This document shows, one piece after another, positions 1 to 8,835 of a stretch of DNA of 64,000 nucleotides; position 1 is the stretch's first letter; each line of letters opens with the position of its first letter. The stretch lies in the NCBI GenBank assembly GCA_963734725.1, contig CAVTIX010000018.1, positions 62,001-126,000 on the forward strand, read 5' to 3'. Below the pieces are notes generated by a model that saw only the letters and a program-made list of their open reading frames with translations, did no database searches and had not been told where the DNA came from. The DNA comes from DASXKD01 sp963734725. GTDB lineage: Bacteria > Actinomycetota > Actinomycetes > Streptosporangiales > Streptosporangiaceae. A program made the translations under genes and the position numbers.

Positions 1-809
1 CCCTGTGCCGGTGCGGGCAGTCGCAGAACAAGCCCTACTGCAGCGGCATGCACTGGTACGTGAGCTTCCGTGACCCGGCGCCGAGGGACAGCATCGAGCC
101 GACACCGTACGAGTGGGCAGGCGGGCTGACCGCGCTCACCAGGATGAGCAGGCTGTTCTACGAGAAGCACGCGCCCGATGACCCGCTGCTCGCGCCGCTG
201 CTGGCAGGCATCGGCCCGGGCCAGGCGCAGCGGCTGGCCACGTGGCTGGCCGAGGCGCTCGGCGGGCCCGCCGGAACCGGCGCCGACGTCCGGCAGGTGA
301 CCATCGGCGCGGCCCCGGTCGGGTTCGGGGCGCCGCAGCGGGCCCGGTGGGTCGCGCTGATGTGCACCGCCGCCGACGAGGCGGCGCTGCCGGCCGACCC
401 GGAGTTCCGTTCGGTGCTGTCGTCTTGCCTGGAGTGGGCGTCGCGGACCGCGCTGGCGCTGACAGAGGCGGGCGCTGGCCCGCAGCAGGCGCCGGCGCCA
501 CGCTGGGACTGGGGCCCGGGCGGGCCGCCCGCACCGGGGGCCGAGGAGGAGCAGAGCGACGGCGAGGTCACGTTGCCCGGCCCGGACGAGCCGGTGAGCT
601 TCGCGGCACACATCAAGCCGCTGTTCCGGCAGCGCGACCGGCAATCCATGAGCTTCGCCTTCGACCTGTGGTCCTTCGACGATGTCAGCGCGCGCGCCGC
701 GGAGATACTGAGCCGGCTCCGGGACGGCTCGATGCCCTGCGACGGCGCCTGGCCCGGGGCGAAGATCGAGCTCTTCCAGCGGTGGGCCAGCGCCGGCCTG
801 CAGCCCTGA
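1..809 (+). CDS. CDGSH iron-sulfur / group II truncated haemoglobin fusion protein (5' partial)
   Basis: The reading frame is open from the left edge (first full codon at base 3), so the N-terminus is missing. The first visible residues form a CDGSH-type 2Fe-2S site: CxC at 6-14, the third Cys at 39-41, and the His ligand at 51-53 (CSGMH). A segment from about base 115 follows, reading GGLTALTRMSRLFYEKH, then DDPLLAPLL and ATWLAEALGGP. This matches the group II (GlbO-like) truncated globin pattern. The C-terminal 70 residues (IKPLFRQRDRQSM ... PCDGAWP ... FQRWASAGLQP) form a third conserved-looking module, which I recall from actinobacterial globin-like proteins but cannot name. The protein probably binds both a 2Fe-2S cluster and haem, in the cytosol. 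Function is inferred from domains only. Confidence 0.75.
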   Translation, partial: LCRCGQSQNKPYCSGMHWYVSFRDPAPRDSIEPTPYEWAGGLTALTRMSRLFYEKHAPDDPLLAPLLAGIGPGQAQRLATWLAEALGGPAGTGADVRQVTIGAAPVGFGAPQRARWVALMCTAADEAALPADPEFRSVLSSCLEWASRTALALTEAGAGPQQAPAPRWDWGPGGPPAPGAEEEQSDGEVTLPGPDEPVSFAAHIKPLFRQRDRQSMSFAFDLWSFDDVSARAAEILSRLRDGSMPCDGAWPGAKIELFQRWASAGLQP

Positions 810-828
810 GCCCGGGGCGGACTTGACT

Positions 829-844
829 CCGTACCTTGGTACGG
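829..844. terminator. Short hairpin after the globin fusion gene
   Basis: CCGTACC-TT-GGTACGG, a perfect 7-bp stem with a 2-base spacer, 20 bases after the stop codon. It may act with the larger hairpin at 923-958. Confidence 0.35.
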
Positions 845-922
845 GCGCTAGTTTGCCAGGTATGGCCGGGCTGACGATTGGCAAGTTCGCCGCCGCCGAA
901 GGGGAAACTCTGCTAGCGAAGG

Positions 923-958
923 GGACGGGGGGCAGGCCGCCGGGCCTGCCCCCCGTCC
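923..958. terminator. Bidirectional terminator between convergent genes
   Basis: Perfect 15-bp inverted repeat GGACGGGGGGCAGGC / GCCTGCCCCCCGTCC with a 6-base loop. It lies between the ends of the globin fusion gene (+) and the S8 peptidase gene (-), so it can serve both. Confidence 0.75.
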
Positions 959-978
959 GTGCGGCGGTCCTACAGCGG

Positions 979-3900
979 TCAGCCGACCTTGTAGGAGTAG
1001 GGGATGTTGATCAGCTCGTCACCGGCGTCCGTGACCAGGTTGAAGGTGTCCACGCCGAGGAAGCCGCGGACCACCGTCCCCTTAGGCGCGTTCGGGGTGA
1101 AGGTGAGCGTGATCGTGCCCGACTGGCCGGGGCCAAGGCTTAGCGGCGTGTAGGTCGCGTTGGGGTCCACGCTGAATGCCCACACGTCGCCGCTGCTCGC
1201 GGACACGGCCGAGTCGAACCGGTTGGTGTTGGCCACCGCCGCCAGGTTCACCGTCCCGTTGGTTGGGGCGGTGAACGGCCCGGTCGCCTCGGGGATGCCG
1301 AAGAAGAACCCTGGAGCCACTTCCGGTGCCGCCAAGGCCGCGACCGAGTTGTTGCCGAACGACACCCCGGGGAAGTCGGGATCGCCGAAGGGCCAGGACA
1401 CGTCCATGGTGATCGGCACCGTGCCCTGCGCGGCCACCGCGAGGGCGTTGGTGCCGGGTGGGACCAGCCAGTTCGGCTGGGCGAACAGCGACAGCGGCAG
1501 CGGCACGTTGTTCACGTCGCTGCCAAGCAGCTCCTGCGGCACCTGCCCGTTCAGCCGGGCGTCGGCGAAGAAGTCCTTCCTGCTGTTGCCGGTATTGGTG
1601 ATGGTGATGGTCGCGGTGACCGGCTGGCCCGCCGGTAGCACCGTGCTGGGCGAGTTCGGTATGCCGCTGCTGCTCGCCGACGGCGCGGCGAACGAGATCG
1701 AGCCGGTGAACGGCTCGCTCAGGTGCGCCCCGTCGCCCGGGCCCGCCACATTCAGCACCAGGGTCCACAGGCCGGGCGCCGGTGTCCTGCGGAAGAACTG
1801 CATAGTCGGGCCGAACCCGAGGAAGTTTTCGTTGGCGTCGAACGCCGCCGAGGACTGCGCATCCAGTGGCTGGCCGTTCGGATCGATGAGGAACCCGTTC
1901 AGGTTGTAGTTGTTGTGCGCCAGCTGGATGCCGACATTCAGCGACGGCTTGTTCCCCATCACGTTGAACTGGTAGGTGAACGACTGCCCGGCGTTGCCGG
2001 TGGCGCCGCCGCCGGTCAGCGTGCCGCTGAACGACCCGCCGCTCGGGCTGAGCGGGACCAGCGAGCGGACGATGACCGGGATGCTCCCGTCGTCGCTGCC
2101 GCCGGTGCCGAGGTGCAGGGTGAGCGCCTCGTCACCGGCCTGGCCCGCGGTGACCATCACATTAAACGTCGCGGTCTGCCCAGGCATGAGCGTGCGGGAC
2201 GCGGGCGCGACCGACCCCGCCGAGTGGAACCTCTGGGTGAAGTAGGAGAACTGAACGGGCCCGAAGTACGGGGCATTGTTGACCGTGAAGATCACCGCGG
2301 TCCACGTGCCCGCCATCGGATCATGCACCTCCACGTGCCCGAACCCGCTCTCGTTCGCGCCGATCAGCGAGTACGCGGCCACCGCGCCGGTGGGGTCGAA
2401 CAGCGTCTCGAAGGCCACGCCGCCGATCTGCTGCGCGTTCCAGGTGATGTCGCCGTTGAGGTTGTCCGCCCCGGCCGGCACGGTGAAGGTGTGCAAGGCG
2501 TAGAAATCGGTACGTCCTTCGCCGTCGATGTAAGTCGGCGACGAGGAGCTGAGGGTGACGGCGCCGGTGTCGGTCGACCGCGTCGTCGGGCGGCCGGTCA
2601 CGGTCGGGGTGACCGTCTGGGACGTGGCGCCCTCGTTGGTGACGGCGACGTTCATGTTGGCCAGCGAGCCGGCGTTCACGGTAGCGTTCAGGCTCGTCTT
2701 GTTGACCAGCAGCGTGCTGCCCTGCGGGCTGTTGCTGTTGATCGATTCGGCGAGTTGGACGGCCTTGAGCGTGTTCACCAGGCCAGCGCCCTGGTGGTCG
2801 GCGGGCGCGCCGAGGTCGGTGGCCGTGCTGACGATGATCCGCTCGACCAGCGCCGGGGACGGAGCGTTGCCGCCGTGGGTCTTCATGTATGCCTCGATGA
2901 CCAGCGCCGCGGTGCCGGAGGTCTCTGGTGCGGACGCGCTGGTGCCGCCGGCCGCCCAGATCGGTGGCGGGTTGGCGCCGTGGTCGATGTCTGCGCAGCC
3001 GAAGAAGTGCGCGGTGTCGCTGCTGCACAGCGACCAGCCGCGGTCACCGGGGGCGACCACGTCCACCGTGTGCGGGTTGAACTGGGTGACGCCGTCGGAG
3101 GACAGCGCGGTGATGTTGTTGTTCTCCCAGCCGCCCGGTGAAAGCTGCGTGCCGTACCGGGTGGTCTGCCGGTAGACGCGGTACGTGGTGGTCCCGCCGA
3201 CCGCGATCACGCCCGGCGAGGTGGCCGGCGAGCCGATGTTGTTGAACGGGCCCGCGTCGCCACTGCTGGCCACGACCGTCACGCCCGCGGCCACCGCCGC
3301 TTGGTCGGCCAGCGCCACCGCGTCGTTCTGCGTGTCCGGGATCGGATTCGTGCCGAAGGACTCGTTGAGCACGTTCACATGATCGTGCAGCACGGCCCAC
3401 TCGATCGCCTGGATGATCTGGGAGTTGAAGAACCCAGGGTTGGGGCCGGCCACGTTCAGCACCGCGAGGCTGGCGCCGGGCGCGATGCCCTCGATCTTGA
3501 TGTTGCACCCGGGGGGCAGCGGGTGCGCCGGGTTGACGAACCCGGACAGGTCATAGGTCTGGTTGCCCTGCGAGGCGATCGTGCCCGCGTCGAGGAACGA
3601 CTCCCGGCCATCGGTGGGCGCACCCGGGCCGAACCCGCTGAAGTCCTGGTAGTCGAAGATGACGTGCTGGCCGCCGGCCCGGATCAGGTCGGGGTTGTTC
3701 GGGTCGATCCCGTCGGCGATGATGCCGACCTTGATCCCCGCACCGTTCACGATCTGGTCCGCGGCGGCCACGTTCATCACTTCGCGCGCCTCGGGCTCGA
3801 CGATCGGCTGGGCCGGGTTGCTCGGGCAGATCTGCTGCGCGGGGTCGCTGGCCGTACCGCGGTGACCCCGGAGAGCCGCACGCGGGAAGATCGGGCCCGC

Positions 3901-4344
3901 CCCGCTGCCCAGCGAGGCGAAGTGCCGCATCGTGTCGGGGACGACGGCCCGGACCGCGGAGTTGGCCTTCAGCCTGCTGATCTCGGCCGTGGAAATGGTC
4001 GCCGAGATCGCATTGATGATGTGGTAGCCGTGCACGTGCGTGGCGTGGACCTGCTTGAGCTGGGCCATGACGCTGGCCTGGGCGGTGTTGGCGGCCTGGA
4101 TCCGGGCGTTAGCGGTAGCGCCCCTGGCAGGCAGCCCGGTGAGCTGGTTCTTGAAGATGATGATCGAGCGGTGCGTCGCGCGCGCCGCGAGCCGCTCGAC
4201 CTGCGCCTTGGTGAGCACGGACTTCGTGCCCTTGAAGACGCGCCCCGGCGAGTGGGCCGCGGCGGCCGCGCCGCTGGCGGCCAGCGGCAACAGTCCCGCG
4301 GTGCCCAATACCGTGACGAGGCGTAGACCCTTACGGAAACGCAT
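979..4344 (-). CDS. Secreted subtilisin-like (S8) serine peptidase, large
   Basis: About 1121 residues. The start at 4344 is chosen because it gives a clean signal peptide (MRFRKGLRLVTVLG..., hydrophobic core, Ala-rich cleavage region) with GGAAGGG upstream; the frame itself opens further upstream. An N-terminal propeptide-like region is followed by the S8 domain: Asp in IIADGID (about residue 210), the oxyanion Asn in NESFG, and the nucleophile in GTSASAPETSG (about residue 468). Where subtilases have HGTHVAG this protein reads DAGTIASQG (about residue 254), so the usual catalytic His is absent. The remaining 600 residues are beta-sandwich-like, including a pre-peptidase C-like stretch. An extracellular role is likely. 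Activity by the normal Asp-His-Ser triad is doubtful from the sequence. Confidence 0.8.
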   Translation of the reverse strand: MRFRKGLRLVTVLGTAGLLPLAASGAAAAAHSPGRVFKGTKSVLTKAQVERLAARATHRSIIIFKNQLTGLPARGATANARIQAANTAQASVMAQLKQVHATHVHGYHIINAISATISTAEISRLKANSAVRAVVPDTMRHFASLGSGAGPIFPRAALRGHRGTASDPAQQICPSNPAQPIVEPEAREVMNVAAADQIVNGAGIKVGIIADGIDPNNPDLIRAGGQHVIFDYQDFSGFGPGAPTDGRESFLDAGTIASQGNQTYDLSGFVNPAHPLPPGCNIKIEGIAPGASLAVLNVAGPNPGFFNSQIIQAIEWAVLHDHVNVLNESFGTNPIPDTQNDAVALADQAAVAAGVTVVASSGDAGPFNNIGSPATSPGVIAVGGTTTYRVYRQTTRYGTQLSPGGWENNNITALSSDGVTQFNPHTVDVVAPGDRGWSLCSSDTAHFFGCADIDHGANPPPIWAAGGTSASAPETSGTAALVIEAYMKTHGGNAPSPALVERIIVSTATDLGAPADHQGAGLVNTLKAVQLAESINSNSPQGSTLLVNKTSLNATVNAGSLANMNVAVTNEGATSQTVTPTVTGRPTTRSTDTGAVTLSSSSPTYIDGEGRTDFYALHTFTVPAGADNLNGDITWNAQQIGGVAFETLFDPTGAVAAYSLIGANESGFGHVEVHDPMAGTWTAVIFTVNNAPYFGPVQFSYFTQRFHSAGSVAPASRTLMPGQTATFNVMVTAGQAGDEALTLHLGTGGSDDGSIPVIVRSLVPLSPSGGSFSGTLTGGGATGNAGQSFTYQFNVMGNKPSLNVGIQLAHNNYNLNGFLIDPNGQPLDAQSSAAFDANENFLGFGPTMQFFRRTPAPGLWTLVLNVAGPGDGAHLSEPFTGSISFAAPSASSSGIPNSPSTVLPAGQPVTATITITNTGNSRKDFFADARLNGQVPQELLGSDVNNVPLPLSLFAQPNWLVPPGTNALAVAAQGTVPITMDVSWPFGDPDFPGVSFGNNSVAALAAPEVAPGFFFGIPEATGPFTAPTNGTVNLAAVANTNRFDSAVSASSGDVWAFSVDPNATYTPLSLGPGQSGTITLTFTPNAPKGTVVRGFLGVDTFNLVTDAGDELINIPYSYKVG

Positions 4345-4569
4345 GATGCCCATCCCTTCCCAGAAACCGGCAGGCCGCGATCGCCGATGACCACGTAGGC
4401 ACACAAAATTCCGGCCCCGACGCAAACTCCCGCTTTGCTGACGGATTGTCAAGACTTGACATAACGGCGTCCCGTGGACACCGCCCTGCCCCGGCGCTCG
4501 GCGAGGCCCGTGGCTGGCCTTGCCGGCGGTGGCCGCAGCCTGGCCGGGCGCGTTGCCGGTGGCATGCGA

Positions 4570-4602
4570 CGAGGGGCCGCCCGGCGTTCGGGCGGCCCCT
4601 CG
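4570..4602 (-). terminator. Hairpin downstream of the GDSL esterase gene
   Basis: Perfect 14-bp stem CGAGGGGCCGCCCG / CGGGCGGCCCCTCG with a 5-base loop. It lies 36 bases after the GDSL stop and ahead of the S8 peptidase gene, so it separates the two minus-strand units. Confidence 0.7.
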
Positions 4603-4637
4603 TTTCCTGGCTGGTGCCTACGCTGCAGCCTGGCTGG

Positions 4638-5555
4638 TCAGCTAAAGATGGTGTCCAGGAAGGTGTTGGCGATGACGCCGTAGCCGAGCTGGTTGGCGTG
4701 GATGTTCGGTCCGACCGGAGGCGCCGCGCACATCCAGGTGTAGGAGCAGATGTAGCCGACGGCCTTGGGCACCTTGCCGAACGCGGGCAGGGTGACCCTG
4801 GCGGTGAACTGGGTCGTGTGGAAGGTCTTGAACACGTCAGCGACCTTGGCCCCGAAATTCGTGTAGATGCCGCTGAGCAGGTTGCCGAAGAGCTGGGCCA
4901 GCGCAATGCTGTCCTTGGCCAGGGCCTTGTCCGCGGGCGTGCCCTTAAGCCAGTTGGCCAGCTCAGGGTCGTAGTACGTCATGCCGATGATCGGCGGCGG
5001 CCCGCTGCTGCCGTCGGCCGAAGTCAGCACGTTCATGATGTTGGTGAGGTTGGCCGCGAGCTTCGGGAAGACCTTATTCAGGCACTTTGCGATGGCATTG
5101 ATGGTCGTCTTATTGGGGGGAAGGCACGGGTTGAGGTCGTTGGCCCCGATGTCGATGGTCACGAGCTGCACGTGCCCCTTGTGGCTAGCCAGGAATGCCG
5201 CGGCCTGGTTGAGCTGCGAGCCGGCCGGGTAGCTGCAGATATTGCCCTTGCCGGTGATCATGGAGGCGGTGGTCTCGCCGGGGCAGCCGAGCTTGACCAG
5301 CTTGAGCGTCGGGTTGCCCAGGCGCAGCGCCGTGAAGAGCTGGTCCGGGTAGCCCTGGTTGGTCTCCACGCTGACGCCCTGGGCGTTGGGCTGCACCCCC
5401 TGAGCGAGCGAGTCCCCGAGCGACAGGTAGAAGGAGCTGGCAGTCGTGGCCTTGGCCCCGTGGGAGGCGGCAAGTGCAGGCACGCCCCCGGCCATCGCCC
5501 CGGTGGCGACGACGACGGTGGCCACCGCGATGGTTGTAGCGATGCGACGCATCAT
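4638..5555 (-). CDS. Secreted SGNH/GDSL-family esterase
   Basis: 305 residues beginning with a signal peptide (MMRRIATTIAVATVVVATG..., cleavage near ALA-A). SGNH blocks are all visible: block I LSLGDSLAQG (nucleophile Ser, about residue 48), a block II Gly in GCPGET, block III IDIGANDLNP, and block V with the catalytic His near the C-terminus in IHANQLGYG. The fold hydrolyses ester bonds of lipids or acylated sugars; the substrate cannot be told. Paired Cys residues suggest extracytoplasmic disulfides. GGAG lies just upstream of the start, and a TACGAT hexamer at 5593-5598 could be the -10. It is transcribed away from the sulfoquinovose synthase gene. Confidence 0.85.
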   Translation of the reverse strand: MMRRIATTIAVATVVVATGAMAGGVPALAASHGAKATTASSFYLSLGDSLAQGVQPNAQGVSVETNQGYPDQLFTALRLGNPTLKLVKLGCPGETTASMITGKGNICSYPAGSQLNQAAAFLASHKGHVQLVTIDIGANDLNPCLPPNKTTINAIAKCLNKVFPKLAANLTNIMNVLTSADGSSGPPPIIGMTYYDPELANWLKGTPADKALAKDSIALAQLFGNLLSGIYTNFGAKVADVFKTFHTTQFTARVTLPAFGKVPKAVGYICSYTWMCAAPPVGPNIHANQLGYGVIANTFLDTIFS

Positions 5556-5883
5556 TTTCTCCAGAGATGGAAGAAGTGACCGCTAGTGAACCGGATCGTA
5601 ACTTGACCGACAGTGACTTGTACGGATTCGGGCAAAGCTTGGCCAATTAGTATCTGCCCAGCACACGCCCCGGGGCGGGGCTGAGCCGACCGCTTAACCG
5701 GAGTTACGCGTGGTGACGCCAGCTTCGGGTCATGTAAGGGCCAGCCGCAAGACAGATTCGCTTGGGTACACTGACCGCCACGGGACGCCATGGCCGGTGC
5801 GCCGCCACCCCCCTGGCGGCTCCTGGTCCCCCGGCGGCAGCGGCCGCGGGCTTTCACTCGATGGCAGCGTGATGGGAGTCGTA
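5556..5883. promoter_or_regulatory. Divergent promoter region between esterase and sqdB-like gene
   Basis: 328 bases without a gene. It contains a minus-strand TACGAT (5593-5598) suited to the esterase and a plus-strand TACACT (5767-5772) that could start a roughly 105-base leader for the sqdB-like gene. No convincing operator or riboswitch is seen. Confidence 0.4.
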
Positions 5884-7095
5884 ATGCGCGTAATGGTCCT
5901 GGGTGGTGATGGGTTCTGTGGCTGGCCGACATCGTTGTACCTGTCGGACCGTGGCCACGAAGTCACTATCGTCAACAACCTGAGTCGCCGGAAGATCGAC
6001 GTCGAGCTTGAGGTCGAGTCCTTGACGCCGATCCGCCCGGTGAGCGAGCGGCTTCGCGTCTGGCAGGAAGTCTCCGGGCACGGCATCGACTTCGTAAACC
6101 TGGATCTGGCGACCGAGTACGACCGTCTCGTCGCGGTGCTGGAGCGGTATCGCCCGGATGCGATCGTGCACTTTGCCGAGCAGCGTGCCGCTCCATACTC
6201 CATGCGCTCGACGCACACCAAGCGGTACACCGTGGACAACAACGTCCGTGCCACGCACAACCTGCTCACCGCCCTGACAGCGACCGGCATCGACGCCTCG
6301 CTGGTGCACCTGGGCACGATGGGCGTGTACGGGTATGGCTGGTCGGGCAGCGCGCCCATCCCCGAGGGGTACCTCACCGTGAAGGTGCCGACCCCCGACG
6401 GTGAGATCGAGCGGGAGATCCTGCACCCGGCCAACCCCGGGTCGGTCTACCACATGACCAAGACCCTCGACCAGCTCATGTTCGCGTTCTACGCCAAGAA
6501 CGACGGGCTGCGGATCACCGACCTGCACCAGGGCATCGTCTGGGGCACCCAGACCGACCAGACGGCCCGCGACGAGCGGCTGATCAACCGGTTCGACTAC
6601 GACGGCGACTACGGCACGGTGCTCAACCGGTTCCTCATGCAGGCCGCGATCGGGCACCCGCTGACCGTGCACGGGACCGGCGGGCAGACCCGCGCGTTCA
6701 TCCACATCAGGGACACCGTCCGCTGCATCGAGATCGCGGTTACCAACCCGCCGGAGGACGCTTCCAAGCCGCGGGTGCTCAACCAGATGACCGAGACCCA
6801 CCGCGTCATGGACCTGGCCAAGATGGTCGCTGACGTGATGGGCGCGGACATCGCCTACCTGCCCAACCCGCGCCGCGAGGCGGAGGAGAACGACCTTTCC
6901 GTGCGCAACGACCAGTTCCTCGCCCTGGGCCTCCAGCCGACCACCCTGTCCGAAGGGCTGCTCGACGAGGGCCGGGAGATCGCGGCCCGCTACCGCGACC
7001 GAGTGGACCCCAGCAAGATCGTCTGCCGGTCCGTGTGGCGTGCGGGAATGGAAACCGCAGACGATCTGGTGACGGAACTCCCCGCCCAGGCCTAG
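5884..7095 (+). CDS. sqdB: UDP-sulfoquinovose synthase homologue (NAD-dependent epimerase/dehydratase)
   Basis: 403 residues from the ATG at 5884, which has GGGAG five bases upstream; the frame extends further 5' without a better start. The Rossmann motif GGDGFCGWPTSL, the stretch LTPIRPVSERLRVW, FAEQRAAPYSM, the active-site Thr in HLGTMGVYG, the Tyr-x3-Lys pair in SVYHMTKT, and GHPLTVHGTGGQTR all match the SQD1/SqdB subfamily rather than generic GalE-like enzymes. The family converts UDP-glucose and sulfite to UDP-sulfoquinovose, the head-group donor for sulfolipid or sulfated glycans. No SqdX-type glycosyltransferase is next to it, so the end product is unknown. The protein is cytosolic. 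Confidence 0.85.
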   Translation: MRVMVLGGDGFCGWPTSLYLSDRGHEVTIVNNLSRRKIDVELEVESLTPIRPVSERLRVWQEVSGHGIDFVNLDLATEYDRLVAVLERYRPDAIVHFAEQRAAPYSMRSTHTKRYTVDNNVRATHNLLTALTATGIDASLVHLGTMGVYGYGWSGSAPIPEGYLTVKVPTPDGEIEREILHPANPGSVYHMTKTLDQLMFAFYAKNDGLRITDLHQGIVWGTQTDQTARDERLINRFDYDGDYGTVLNRFLMQAAIGHPLTVHGTGGQTRAFIHIRDTVRCIEIAVTNPPEDASKPRVLNQMTETHRVMDLAKMVADVMGADIAYLPNPRREAEENDLSVRNDQFLALGLQPTTLSEGLLDEGREIAARYRDRVDPSKIVCRSVWRAGMETADDLVTELPAQA

Positions 7096-7146
7096 CCAGG
7101 GCCCGACTGAGTCCCAGTCCGCCCCTGGCCCACTTCGAGGGACGCG

Positions 7147-7186
7147 CGTTGGGGGCCAGCCTGGTCCGCCAGGCTGGCCCCCAACG
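7147..7186. terminator. Strong hairpin after the sqdB-like gene
   Basis: Perfect 18-bp inverted repeat (CGTTGGGGGCCAGCCTGG and its complement) with a 4-base loop (tccg), between two convergent genes. Probably a bidirectional terminator. Confidence 0.8.
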
Positions 7187-7342
7187 GCACGAATGCAGCC
7201 GATGCCGTCTTGCGCTCCCGCCACGGTCAGCCGACGGCGCGGTCTGACCGGCGAAGCGGGACTGTTTGCGGCCACGTCGTCGCCCCTGGCGAGGTCGCCC
7301 GGTCGCCCGTGTCCCGGAGTGGCGGCGCCGTGGCAACGGCGG

Positions 7343-8008
7343 CTAGTTAGCGATGCCGATCGTCTGGTCGATTGTTTCGGGTTGCCCGAGCACGGCCAGC
7401 ATGAGGTGGGCGACGTCCGCACGGGAGACCGTCAGGCCGCGCCGGAGGTTGCGCCCGTAGGCGGTGCGGTAGGCGCCGGTTTCGGCCTTGTTGGTCAGCC
7501 GCGGCGGCCGCACCGCGGTCCAGTCCAGCCCGCTGTCGGCCAGGATGTCCTCCATCAGGGCCAGGTCTGTGTAGAGGCCGCGCAGCGCTGCGGTGATCAG
7601 CGGGCTGAGCAGATGCCGCATGACAAACCCGTCGCCAGGGTCGTGCTTGGGCGGCCGTGGCCGCCGCGGCGAGGCGACGGCGCCGACCGGTGCGGCGCTG
7701 ACGACGACCACGCGGCGGGCTCCGGCCGCCTGCATCGCCCCGGCGATGGCCCGGGTGCCGGTCGAGGCGATCCCGTACTCGGCCTTCGACCGCGGGCCGA
7801 GCGCCGAGAGCACCGCGTCGGCGCCGCCGACCGCGGTCGCCAGGGTCGCGGGCTGTGCGATGGCCAGGTCGGCCCTGACCGCGCGCACCTCAGCGGGGAG
7901 CGAGGCCGGATTCCGGGCCACCGCGGTGACGTCGTGCCCGGCCGCGATGGCCTGGCCCACGAGGTGGCGGCCGATGCCGCCGGTGGCGCCGAAGATCGTG
8001 AGCTTCAT
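7343..8008 (-). CDS. NAD(P)-binding (NmrA/SDR-like) oxidoreductase
   Basis: 221 residues. It begins with a textbook dinucleotide-binding motif, MKLTIFGATGGIGRHL, and AVARNP for NADP discrimination, then VGGADAVLSALG and a C-terminal DVAHLMLAVL stretch. This fits the atypical SDR / NAD(P)H-binding (YwnB, NmrA-like) family, which act as reductases or redox-sensing proteins. The substrate is unknown. It diverges from a MarR regulator across 106 bases holding a palindrome, so it is the likely target of that regulator. Confidence 0.8.
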   Translation of the reverse strand: MKLTIFGATGGIGRHLVGQAIAAGHDVTAVARNPASLPAEVRAVRADLAIAQPATLATAVGGADAVLSALGPRSKAEYGIASTGTRAIAGAMQAAGARRVVVVSAAPVGAVASPRRPRPPKHDPGDGFVMRHLLSPLITAALRGLYTDLALMEDILADSGLDWTAVRPPRLTNKAETGAYRTAYGRNLRRGLTVSRADVAHLMLAVLGQPETIDQTIGIAN

Positions 8009-8090
8009 CGTTTTGTCCGTTCCACCCGCGCGAGCGCGAGCAATTCGTCGTGCCGGCAGCCCGTTTCCGGGTACCGTATCTTCAGGATTG

Positions 8091-8117
8091 CATATAATAC
8101 GAGGAACATATCATATG
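8091..8117. promoter_or_regulatory. Candidate MarR-type operator
   Basis: AT-rich imperfect palindrome in very GC-rich DNA: left arm CATATAATA (8091-8099) and right arm TATCATATG (8109-8117), 8 of 9 positions complementary, 9-base spacer. The right arm overlaps the ATG of the MarR gene, which suggests autorepression and coordinate control of the divergent SDR gene. Confidence 0.55.
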
Positions 8118-8633
8118 GATTCCAAACTAGATGGCCAGGGCGGCGACCCGCCGGGGGCCGGCGGCCCCGCCCGGGACCGGCGGCGGCTGATCACCACGAT
8201 CAAGGAGTCACTGCGCGAGATGAGCACCCAGTTGTCGCTGCTCAACCATCACGTCAGCGCGCGTGTCGACCTGAAGGACGTCGACCTCAACTGCCTTGAC
8301 CTGATCGCCAGGCACGGCCCGATCAGCCCGACCGCCCTGGCCCGGCGCGCCGGGCTGCACCCGGCCACGGTGACCGGCATCCTCGACCGGCTCCAGCGGG
8401 GTGGCTGGGTGGTCCGTGACCGTGATCCGGGCGCAACCGACCGCCGCTCGGTCGCCGTCCGCCCGCTCCGCGAGCGCGGCGCCGACCTGTACCGGCTCTA
8501 CTCCGGGATGAACACCTCGCTGGAGGAGATCTGCGCCGGGTACACCGACACTGAACTTGAACTGCTCGCCGGTTTCCTGCGCCGCACCACCGACGCCGGC
8601 CAGTCCGCCGCCGCCGACCTCACGACCAGCTAG
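8115..8633 (+). CDS. MarR-family transcriptional regulator
   Basis: 172 residues from the ATG at 8115; the open frame continues upstream through the divergent SDR gene, which is shadow. The winged-helix core is clear: VDLNCLDLIARHGPISPTALARRAGL (helix-turn-helix), HPATVTGILDRLQRGGWVVRDRDPGATDRRS (recognition helix and wing with the usual D-R-R). The flanking helices would form the dimer. It likely binds the palindrome overlapping its own start and responds to a small ligand handled by the divergent NAD(P)-binding oxidoreductase. The ligand is unknown. Confidence 0.85.
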   Translation: MDSKLDGQGGDPPGAGGPARDRRRLITTIKESLREMSTQLSLLNHHVSARVDLKDVDLNCLDLIARHGPISPTALARRAGLHPATVTGILDRLQRGGWVVRDRDPGATDRRSVAVRPLRERGADLYRLYSGMNTSLEEICAGYTDTELELLAGFLRRTTDAGQSAAADLTTS

Positions 8634-8734
8634 TAGCTTTGCGCTGCCCTTCCCACCCGCGCTGCCGACCGCCCCGGGTAAGGCGGACCGGGCCCGTGAG
8701 TGCGGAGCCACCTCGGGGTCGGCCGGTGGATTAC

Positions 8735-8754
8735 CCGCGGAGTTCTGTCCGCGG
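8735..8754 (+). terminator. Short hairpin after the MarR gene
   Basis: CCGCGGA-gttctg-TCCGCGG, a perfect 7-bp stem about 100 bases downstream of the MarR stop and upstream of the alcohol dehydrogenase promoter. Confidence 0.4.
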
Positions 8755-8835
8755 CCGGGTAACCCTCCGGACGGGCCTGTTCCCCTGTGCACAAGCGGAG
8801 GTCTGGGCGCTGGCCGGGCGCCGTAGCTTGTGCAT

